Shown here: piece after piece, positions 48,051 through 58,600 of the stretch | How positions within the stretch are numbered: the first letter of the stretch is position 1 | Layout: every line of letters starts with the position of its first letter | DNA from: Bimastos eiseni | Taxonomy: Eukaryota; Annelida; Clitellata; Crassiclitellata; Lumbricidae | Assembly (NCBI GenBank): GCA_959347315.1 | Contig: OY365814.1 | Coordinates: 5,396,864-5,460,863 of the forward strand | Direction: 5' to 3' | DNA: 64,000 nucleotides | Notes under the pieces: generated by a model | Database searches by the model: none | Seen by the model: only the letters and a program-made list of their open reading frames with translations | What the model was told of the DNA's origin: nothing | Program-made: the position numbers and the translations under genes

Positions 48051-49678
48051 GGAAATTTCGCAAAAAATATCGCACATAAAAATGTCGCACGTTAATAATG
48101 TCGCACGATAATAATGTCGCACGATAATAATATTGCCAGTGAAAATGTCGCATCTTCATAATGTCGCACAATATTATTGTGGTCAATCAAAATGTCGCAT
48201 GTGCATAAATTCTGCTTAAGTGTAATAGGCCTATGGGCTTATATAAATTCTACTGAAGTGTTATATGAAGGGATGAATCGATGGATCGATGAAACTTATC
48301 GTGCTTACTGCTTAAGTTGAAACTAGACTGACACAAAGAATTATGTTCAACTGGAACCTTGATTGTTGAAAATAATTCTTCTTTTAAAACGCATTAGAAG
48401 TTTGATCGATAAAAGAAATATTGCATACATAGTAACTGGATTGACTAAATACATTCTTATTTCAATAGAAATTTAATCCATGAAATTATAATTGCATGAA
48501 TAGAAGCTGGACATATAAAATGGTTGTTCCTTAAATAGAAGTTGGATCGATGAAAGTGTTGCTACAGCATTAGAAGATGGATCGATTAAAACGGTTCTTC
48601 TTTAAATTGAAGTTGAATCGATGAACAAACTGCCTCATAGATTTCGAATAGAAGCTGGATAGACTAACACTTTCATCTATTCAACTTCTATTTAAAGACG
48701 AATTGTTTTCGTCAATTGACCTTCTATTAAAACAATATTTCTTTCATCGCGATCCAATTTCCATTTAAAGAAGAAAGATTTTAATCTGTCCAGCTTCTAC
48801 GTGTGTCTGAGCAATATTTCTCACATCGATCCAACAGCTAATTAAAGAATAACGATCTTAATCTGTCCAGCTTCATTTATGCACTATTTCAGTCATCGCG
48901 ATCTATTTAAAGACGAACCACTTTAATATATACAGCTATAACACTCTCATCGTTCCAACTTCTATTTAATAAAAGAATTGTTTCCATCAATCCAGCTTCT
49001 GCTTAAGCAATAATACTTTCATCGATTCAATTGAAATAAAAATGTGTTTAATCAATCCATCCTATAATAGTGATGCAATAACACTTTCATCGATCCCACT
49101 TCCATCTAAAGAATAATTGTTTTCACCAATCCAGCTTCTAATTAAGTAATATTTGTTTTATAGACCCAGCTTCGAGTTGAACATAATTCCTTGTGTCATT
49201 CCAGTTTCAACGATCCCGCTTTCACTTAAACAGAATCTTTTCATCGATGCCACTCCTACTTAAGCATAATTCTTGTCATCAAAGCAGCTTTTTATTAAGC
49301 AACAATTATTTTAGTCACTCCGGCGTCTAATAAAACAAGATTCTATTAATTATTCCAACCTCGTTTAAGGCAATGATTTCTTTCATCAGCCCAGCTTCTA
49401 TTTTTAAAAAAAACATGATAGTTGCAAGAAAATGACTTTGTAAACCCAAACTATGGTTTATCAAAGTTGGTTATACGCAACATAGCAGTCATAGATTGCA
49501 TCAATGAATATAAGTAATAATTAATATGATTATATGGATTATAGTGGCTAATAGGATGAACAACTAACAATAATATTATATGCGACATTTTGACTGACGA
49601 TATTATTATCGTGCGACATTATTAACGAGCGACATTTTTATTCGCGACATTTTTCGTGTGACATTTTCGTAATAAACC
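48051..49678. mobile_element. Foldback element FB-4 with AATGTCGCACGATAAT subrepeats and nested arms
   Basis: Outer arms: AATGTCGCACG(A/T)TAATAAT repeats at 48051-48200 and their reverse complement at 49580-49678. Inside, 48240-48680 carries many imperfect GAAGCTGGATCGATGAAA-type repeats and 48670-49400 the reverse complement (TTTCATCGATCCAGCTTCTA type), giving a second, inner inverted structure. The 1.6-kb element holds no coding frame. The target duplication is unclear (GATACxxxxxTCAT-like on both sides). Confidence 0.8.
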
Positions 49679-51128
49679 AAGATACTCATCGGATGTATAG
49701 TTACATCTAATTTCGTAATTCACTGTTTATTATAGGGTGTTACATTGACGGTGCATTCAACGTCTGTTGTATTTCTATTCCTTCCAGCGGAAGGTTTCGT
49801 CATCCGATTATGTATTCGTCCGAATTCATTGATGTGATGCTTATCGGAAACTTCAGCGTATCGAGTCACTCGCTTGAAATTCACGCTTTAATGGATGATT
49901 TTGCAAAGGGAGTGAGTACGCCAGACACCATGTTTTTGCCTTGGCGAATTTAATGTTGGTATTAATAAAGAAACCGTGGCCTAACGTTAAAGTTCAGGAT
50001 GGTTTAACAAAGTATTGTTAAAGGGAGAGGTAGATTGCCTAAATTAGCGTAGATAGCTGGCATGGGGAAGCAATGATCGACACACTTAAGAATTGTAAGG
50101 CTACATTGTACCTTACATTACTTCGACTCTTTACCACCCAGGAACAAACATAGGGGTTTTATTCACGAGAGCTGAGTCAAATCAGATGGGTTGTGAAAAG
50201 GATAGTATGTGTAAGTGCCACCTAACAATTAAAACGCGGCGCTAAACGATTCATTTATAATAATGCCGCCCACGCAGACAATTCTATCAGTCGTCGACTG
50301 TGTCATAAATTGCCCGTTTTGCTCAAGACTATAATGTTGTTCAAGCAGCATGGGGAAGCAATGTTTAACACATTTCATAATTGTAAGGCTACCTTATATC
50401 ATTTCGATCCGGGCAACGCCGGGTGATTCAGCTAGTTTACTATATTCAATAGAACTTATTTCTTCCTTTGAAAATAAGTTAATCAAAACAAGCGTACAGA
50501 GGCGGCCTTTTGTGCCTTGCCCATAGACCGAAACTATCTAAGGCCGGCTCTGGTTTGGAGGGCGGTCGTTACGCCTCTGCTCGCCGTTTTTTATCACGAT
50601 GGAAGTTCTTAGAAATTATACGTCTTTAATTCGAAAAGGTCATTCGTCGACGTTAAGGTCTTCTACGCAGAGCCATACCAAGCTATAATGCGCCCTGGGC
50701 CTAGCATTAATCCCACATTTTGTTGTCTATCTAAATTTTGAATATAATATAACATTTATTAATAAACAGCTAGTTTTTTTGGAAGAACTCATTTTTGATA
50801 GATCATTATACATAGGCCTATTGTTTAAAAAAACACATATCATGATCTACAGAAATAGTAATATTGTAGTCAGTTAAATTATGGCCAAACTCAATGTTGG
50901 CCTAAATGTTTTCGTACAATCATGGTCTACCCTAATAGTAATCGGTTTACCGTCATAAGGGCTAGAACAATAGGACGACTATCAATAGAGAGCGCATAAT
51001 TATAATGGCGCGCCTCATTAGGCCGACCGGCCTATAAGAGCAGCACTCAAAAGGGCGACACATAAAGCCAATTGATGAAACGAATCGTGCTTAGGCAGAA
51101 GCGGGATCGATGAGAAAATTATGCTTAA

Positions 51129-52136
51129 TTAGAAGCTGGATTGATGAAAAGAATCAAGCTATGGTGGAAGTTAGATTGATGAAAAGAATCAAGCTATGGT
51201 GGAAGTTAGATTGATGAAAAGAATCAAGCTATGGTGGAAGTTAGATTGATGAAAAGAATCAAGCTATGGTGGAAGTTAGATTGATGAAAAGAATCAAGCT
51301 ATGGTGGAAGTTAGATTGATGAAAAGAATCAAGCTATGGTGGAAGTTAGATTGATGAAAAGAATCAAGCTATGGTGGAAGTTAGATTGATGAAAAGAATC
51401 AAGCTATGGTGGAAGTTAGATTGATGAAAAGAATCAAGCTATGGTGGAAGTTAGATTGATGAAAAGAATCAAGCTATGGTGGAAGTTAGATTGATGAAAA
51501 GAATCAAGCTATGGTGGAAGTTAGATTGATGAAAAGAATCAAGCTATGGTGGAAGTTAGATTGATGAAAAGAATCAAGCTATGGTGGAAGTTAGATTGAT
51601 GAAAAGAATCAAGCTATGGTGGAAGTTAGATTGATGAAAAGAATCAAGCTATGGTGGAAGTTAGATTGATGAAAAGAATCAAGCTATGGTGGAAGTTAGA
51701 TTGATGAAAAGAATCAAGCTATGGTGGAAGTTAGATTGATGAAAAGAATCAAGCTATGGTGGAAGTTAGATTGATGAAAAGAATCAAGCTATGGTGGAAG
51801 TTAGATTGATGAAAAGAATCAAGCTATGGTGGAAGTTAGATTGATGAAAAGAATCAAGCTATGGTGGAAGTTAGATTGATGAAAAGAATCAAGCTATGGT
51901 GGAAGTTAGATTGATGAAAAGAATCAAGCTATGGTGGAAGTTAGATTGATGAAAAGAATCAAGCTATGGTGGAAGTTAGATTGATGAAAAGAATCAAGCT
52001 ATGGTGGAAGTTAGATTGATGAAAAGAATCAAGCTATGGTGGAAGTTAGATTGATGAAAAGAATCAAGCTATGGTGGAAGTTAGATTGATGAAAAGAATC
52101 AAGCTATGGTGGAAGTTAGATTGATGAAAAGAATCA
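51129..52136. repeat. 35-bp minisatellite, about 29 near-identical copies
   Basis: The unit begins GATTGATGAAAAGAATCAAG and continues CTATGGTGGAAGTTA. The period is exactly 35 throughout, with no variant copies that I could spot by eye. The unit is related to the inner repeats of FB-4 (GAAGCTGGATTGATGAAA), and degenerate relatives also occur at 52990-53095. Confidence 0.95.
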
Positions 52137-52426
52137 TGAATTTATGGAATAATTGAAGTTATTCCATAATTTCCGTCCCTTCTGTATTTGCGCCCTATGC
52201 CACGGCACCGCTGGCAGAGCCCTTAGTGCTGCCCTGCTTCTACGGCTACAAACTATTATGGCATTTTGTTAGAGCTAATATTAAATATTTAGACGCAGCA
52301 AAAATATGTGCTGCTATTATGATGCAAAACCAGTCTCCTAAAAATAGGCGCTCAACAGTTTTTGTCCAGCTTTTGACGGGCGGGACAATGTTTCTAATAA
52401 TGTTCTTGGCTACGTTTTGCCATGTT

Positions 52427-52456
52427 GCCTAAGTTGAAAGATCTTTCAACTTAGGC
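52427..52456. repeat. 30-bp perfect palindrome in place of the TATA box, unit 4
   Basis: Arm GCCTAAGTTGAAAGA followed directly by its exact reverse complement. Units 2, 3 and 5 read CTAAGTTGAAAGATCTTATAAATG or close variants here, so in unit 4 the TATA part has been replaced by an inverted copy of the preceding bases. Confidence 0.85.
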
Positions 52457-52550
52457 TGAAACGTTATTATTTCGAAAAGCAGAAATCGATAAATCAAGTT
52501 GTATCAAAGATATAAATACATTCTCAAATTCATTATTGTGAACGTACGCA

Positions 52551-52631
52551 ATGGGCGTTTGCGTTGGAAAATACTCCCACACAAGAAACGAAAGCGAAAG
52601 TGATCTTGATTTTCGGCAAGCAACAAAAGAG
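52551..52631 (+). CDS. Unit 4 exon 1, N-terminus with 7-base deletion
   Basis: ATG and 27 full codons (MGVCVGKYSHTRNESESD, then LDFRQATKE), donor GAG|GTAAAT. Relative to unit 2 the seven bases ATTTCTA after CGG are gone, so the exon ends in phase 0 and fits exon 3 directly. Confidence 0.75.
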
Positions 52632-55600
52632 GTAAATACAAACCAATAACTATAATTATTATTAAAAAGTATCTCATCCTCTTTCATTCACATAATTTAC
52701 ACAAAGATGATAAATAGTAACGGCAGACAATTGTAAGTTTCAACAACGTTATTAGATCTAGTGAAGCGTGAACCATTTAAATCCATCGCCACTTGGTTGT
52801 TGAAAGCAGAACCCAGATATCCATTCCAGATCGAAGGACTGCCAGTAAGAAGGCACGGCGGCTCTGCCTGGTGGAGGTGCGAGCAAGTCTCAGCAAGGGC
52901 AACATAGGGGAGATCTTGTTCAGCGTGAGTCTCGAGGGTGTCCGCTCGATGATCTGAAGGTTCGATATTCCGAAGATTGCATACTCCGACATTAATTTAA
53001 CTGGAAGCTGGATAAATTGATGAAAAGAATGTGTAAAACTGGGTGCTAGATTGATATGAAAAGAATCATGCCTAAATGTAAGCTGGATGAATGAAAACAA
53101 TGGTGCAATCCAGCGTTTAGCCAAGCATGATTCTTTCATCAAACCTGTTACCATTAAAACCGCAATCATATCACCTATCTACCGGACATCATGCAATCTT
53201 CGGACTATCGAACCACCATCAAACTTTCGGACTATAGACACAGAACCGTCTCCAACATTTAGGGTGGGGCTACAAAACTTGAAACGTAGGGTAGGATCGA
53301 GCAATGTCACTTCGAAGATTAGAGGATAAGGAAATTTCGCTAATTACTGTAGTTCAACAGTTATCTTAACTGATGAAATTCATACTAAGCTAATTTAGGC
53401 CATATCTTCTCATGATTCTATATTAACTAATCATAGCATCAAATAATATAATTTCCCTGTGTTTACCTTGTATCTCATTTTAGTTATACGATCTTCCACT
53501 GGAGTTGATGGACATCATCTTACAAAAGTCCTATAGATTCTGGGTGTTAAATTCTTCAACAAAGCACACAGATGAAGAAATTATCAGATCTCTCACATCC
53601 GTTGATGTTTGCTTTTATCATAGAGTTACTAGACAACGGTTCAAGAAGGCAATCTGGCGTTTTCTTAAAGGTTGGATGTCTTCCAAACATTACTCGTCCC
53701 ATTAATTGCATGTACTACATGCGATTACTTTGCTTGAAATGTTTAATAAAACCTGGAGACCTACGAGTCTCATTAGCGTTACAACTCTGGCTAACTAGTT
53801 ATCCATCACTTGCAATAGAGTATTTTAAGTAGCTCACAAATCATCGCCTTAAATGATCTACAAAAACTGATATTGTTATAAATACAAATATTTCCGGAAA
53901 GCGAGCATCATCAGAAGAGTGTACATTGGTGGATCATAGAACATAGAGGAATACCTCACTGATAGGACATCACCAGTTAACGGCTGACTGAGCATGGTGC
54001 TCAGTGTTCCTCAAGCAATTCCTCGTGGATACTAGTAAAAGACAAACTGTTTAGCTGCCAATCACAAAACATACAGCTCCGTTTGTCTGGAGACAAGGAA
54101 GAAGAGGAGGTAGAGGAACAGAAATAGGAGGAAGAGGCGAAATAGGAGGAGGAAGAAGAGGAGAAATGGGAGTAGGAGGAGAAATAGGAGAAGGACGAAG
54201 AGGAGAAATAGGAGGAGGAAGAGGAGAAAAAATAGGAGGAGGAGAAATGAGAGGAGGAGGAAGAAGAGGAGAAATAGGAGAAGGAAGAAGAAGAAACGGA
54301 GATATAGGAGGAGGAAGAATAGGAGAAATAGGAAGAGAAAGAAGAAGAGGAGAAATAGGAAGAGGAGGAAGAAGAGGAGAAATAGGAGGAAGAAGAAGAA
54401 ACGGAGATATAGGAGGAGGAAGAATAGGAGGAGGAGGAAAAAGAGGAGAAATAATGACTAATATGCGTTTCAAATCATCAAACTGAAGTTTTGCCATATT
54501 TGATTAAAATGTATATATTATTGGAAAAATTATTGCTGTTTTTCTTGAGTTTAGCCTTTTATCCGTTCATCTTACTTAGCAATTCAATCCAATCCAGATA
54601 AATATACAAATAATTTATTGCACATATTATATATATAAATATATATTATATATATCATAGTCTGGCTGACTGATACGCATAGAGCCTCATCGAAAATATA
54701 CTTGGAGACAAACACATAATAACTAGTAATAGACAGATAGTTCCATAAATCGTCCGATTGATGCTAAGAATGATTGGATGATTGATTGAATGATTTAAAT
54801 GATTGATCATGTGTTGCTGCGTTTCATTTATGGGAACAATAAAAAGCAATACTATGCTATGTTATTTCATGATGGCTTCATTGATTGATAAATAATATTG
54901 GCTAATAATAATCATAGTCTAGACGGTTCCAGTCAAATCTTCAATAAGATCTAATCCTATCCAATCGAATTCATCTGAACAAGATGTCAGTCAAAATCGT
55001 CCCGAGACATCAGTAATCTTTGATCTCCAAACTTCTAAGGCGCCACTCATCATCATCATCATCGTAATCACTAATGCTGCCAATAATGCTAGGCCCAATA
55101 ATAGAAACAACAATATTGTTAATCACCGTCATTATCATCATCATCACTTTCGACATCTTAATCATCATCCATCATCAAAATAATCATCATAATCATCGTC
55201 ACCATTATCATCATCCTCATCATCACGACAATTATCATCACATAGTCACCATTGTTATCATCAGCGTCATCATTATCATCTTCATTATCACCATTTTCAT
55301 CAGGATGCTACCTGGAGCATTGCCGTTTTTATGGACTTGTTTATCACTTCGGTCTAATCCACGGTCGGCAGAGGCTTCTTTTACACTACATGAAAAAAAC
55401 AAGTTTCACTGATAAGAAACTATTGCGTTTTCTTTTAGTTGCATAATGTGTTGTGACGTAGCAAAACTGTGATGTCATTCAAAAGCAGCAATAGTTTGAC
55501 CTTTTAGATTTCTACATAAAAACCAAAAGAAGATATGCAATAATTAGAAGCAACAGAAATTATCTCTTAGAAAATATTCAACCAAGCGGCCAGTTCATCG

Positions 55601-58600
55601 ATTTGCTGTCGTCTCTTAACTGCATAACGGAAGAACAAAGTCACTTCATTCAACGACAACGTTCAAAGCAGGATAAAAACAACGAGCTCTATTACGTCAT
55701 GAATTCCTTCGACGAGATTAAGTCAACCAATTTTGACAGATGTCTTCGACAAACCAACCAGAAGACAGTGGCAAGGGTCATGAAAAGTGGAGGAGGTTTG
55801 AAGTTTAAACTTTGTCTGAAGGATTAAAACTAGTAAACATTGATTTTATTGATAATGATAGCAGATATGCATTTATATGGAATAAACTTTCATTGCTAGA
55901 ACTTGAATAATTGAAAAAGCATGCCCCATACAACATGTACCAGCCGTTCTGTGGTTTCATTGATTATAATGATAATGATGTACAGATATGCATTTATTTC
56001 TCATTCCCAGACCTTGAATAGTTGAAAAAAGTAATTATGTCCCATTGCAACAAATCTGCTGGCTTCTGTTTTCACTCGCACCTAGTTCTGCCTGGTGAAA
56101 ATAATCATCGTCATTGTAACGATGCATATACACAGTTCAACTTATTCTGCCTTGGTCTGGCCATTACGCCTCTTCATATACATATTCATGAGTTCAATTG
56201 AGTATTAATTAATCAATAACTACTGCAAACTTTCATCGTCCATTATATTGCAAAAACAGTCAAAATCAGCAAAATATTTAAATAGAATTCTAAGATATAG
56301 ATTGATTATGAACTAATCTAACTTATGACTACCTAACCAGCCTAGATTAGCTAATAGCGCTTCTTAAGTCAGATATCTACCTCCCACGGGAATGGAGCAG
56401 ATCTGCAGTGGATTTCTGTAGTGTTCATTTGGATTCTTTCTTTGTATAAATTCTGTCGATTGCTTCTTCTCGGATGATTGTTGCCTCTAGCCTCTTCACC
56501 TCAAATGCTTCTGTGCCGTCCTCCACTCGCACTCGTCACGTCCGAATGATGAATCGGACTTAATGTGATACTTGCGTAGCCTCGATTCCGTTGACAAGTA
56601 TGTCAGAAGAGACACACTATAGATGCTGATATTAATCTCTCAGTCCATCTATATTAACGTGAAAAGAGTTTCTGCATTCCACCGCTCATGACCGATAGTT
56701 CGAGAACGAAAATAACTCCTGATTACACACGGAGAATACATCCATCATTACTCGACGATCACAGTACCGTTCACCACTACACCATTCGTACCCCTCAGCA
56801 GTTCTAGACGAACCAGGGTCAAATAACTGTCCGAACTCCTAAAACTTCTTTGAGAGTTCGCAACTTGAGAATTACGTGTTGACTTTTTTCTCAGCACCAG
56901 CAATACTGAACATTTTATTGCAAACTCACGCAGCCCGGATGACGCATTTTCGCCGTACAGTCCCCAGCAGACGACCGATGGCCAAAATCAGACCTTTTAA
57001 CATTGCCTCCTGAATGTCAAATTGCTAACGACCAGTTCTCCCCAACAACACTGTTACTAAGGGTTCTAATTAAATCTTATAGCGCCTTTACATTATATTT
57101 ATAGGCTGGCATTAATTAACTCTGAATTAATTTAAACTAATTAACATTGACTGCATTTTATAATGTTAATAATACATAAGAAATGTGGGTTTTAATAGGA
57201 ACATCGCTACAGTCATCATCATAGTCATCATCATCATCATCACCACCACCATCATCCTCGCTACCACCATCCATCATCAACATCATCGTCGTCATCATAG
57301 TCGCTGTAGTCGTCGTCATCGTTGTCGTCGTCGTCGTCGTCAACATCATCACTGGCAACATCACCACCGCCGCCACCACCACCACCATCGTCATCATTAT
57401 CTTCATCATCAAACTCTTAGCTGTTAATATGCAAAACATACAAAGAAATCATTAGGCTTTGTGAATTTTTGCGCACATGACATACAATATTTAATTTCTG
57501 TCTCTGGCTTTTCTGGTCCATACTCTTTATCAAAACGCACTTCATAGAATAATTATTGGCTGATTGATCCGCGTATTTGCGTCTCAACCCAAATTCAAAA
57601 ATTGGCGCGTTCTAAATGCCTGATTACTTTTTATTTCAATTATTAAAAGCCTGCAGGTCATCCTTATAAACGTATCCAGTTGCTTATTTCGCTCGAATTA
57701 TACGAAATTTCGCATCCACAACCTAAATAATATAATTATTTTATTCAACTGCAGTTATGTAAAACTGCTTCTGATAAGTAGTATGGGATCGTCCATAAAT
57801 GACATCACTTTATTTTGACGATTTTTGACCTCCTGCCTCTCTACGTCACACGTCGTCACAAATGCCATGACTCCCTCAAATATGACGTCACAAAGCTCTG
57901 ACCCCGCCCTCGAAAAACACCAGATGTCCAGAATGTTATATGTACATTTTCTAAGAACTATAAATAAATTAACGATAGCATAAAGCTGAATGGCTGCCTC
58001 ACTTCCAAAACCCCAAAAAATGACACCAACCGTAACAGTAAATAATCCAAAGACTAAGAATACAATTATAATAATTAGTATTGTTAAATGTGTGCAACAG
58101 TAACTGCTAATTAAGTGCAACCTGTCTAATTGAGTGACAGTTTCTTATACAATTACGCATTTTGATTTGATGTTTGATGCGATGATGTGACGTCACATTT
58201 CGTCGGCGCCCCCTCCTTCTCGTCACACTTTGTCAAAACTGGGTGGCCCCCCCCTAGGCGCGTGACGTCATTTATGGATGGCTCCTTTGACAATGCATAC
58301 TTTGCTTTTCAGCTGTAATAAAAATCAAAGTACAGACTCGTGGTTCAAAGTTTACAATGTCAATGGAGGCACAACAATTTCATCTGGCAATCGAAGACCT
58401 TCGAAGCAGAACCAAACAAAGGTCACATCACAATGACAGACTCATTAGTCGACTGAAAGGTGAAGGCATAGAAATTCTCAACTCTCAGCTGGACAGACAG
58501 ACTGTGTTCGTTTGGATCTGGTGTCGTTCACAAGCAGCACTTCAGTGTATTCAGAAGTTGTATGAATCGAATCAGCTGACAAAAGTATTCTCTACAAATA

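Larger units (their letters stand above)
50560..52550 (+). promoter_or_regulatory. Unit 4 upstream block, split by an insertion
   Basis: The ~270-bp pre-exon block of the family begins at about 50575 (GTTCTTAGAAATTATAC, GGTCATTCGTCGACG) and resumes at about 52238 (TCTACGGCTACAAACTATTA). Between them lie a repeat shared with 2640-2990, a foldback-like segment and the 35-bp minisatellite. The TATAAAT of other units is replaced by a palindrome at 52427-52456; another TATAAATA sits at 52511-52518, 40 bases before the ATG. Confidence 0.5.

Noticed and set aside
51129..52136. CRISPR-like regular array
   Set aside because: The repeats are directly adjacent with no unique spacers and lie in a eukaryotic intergenic region, so this is a minisatellite.
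52777..53169. 130-codon minus-strand frame in unit 4 intron 1
   Set aside because: It overlaps an intronic block shared with unit 1 (4190-4330) where the frame is not preserved. A very decayed retroelement origin is possible but unsupported.
53315..53335. Remnant of exon 2 in unit 4 (ATTAGAGGATAAGG)
   Set aside because: Only about 9 bases match the start of exon 2 (TTAGAGGATAA) and nothing follows. It may be a deletion scar but cannot serve as an exon.
54051..54497. Pro-rich (148 codons) and Gly/Arg-rich (106 codons) frames
   Set aside because: Both are opposite-strand readings of a purine-rich tandem repeat inside unit 4 intron 3.
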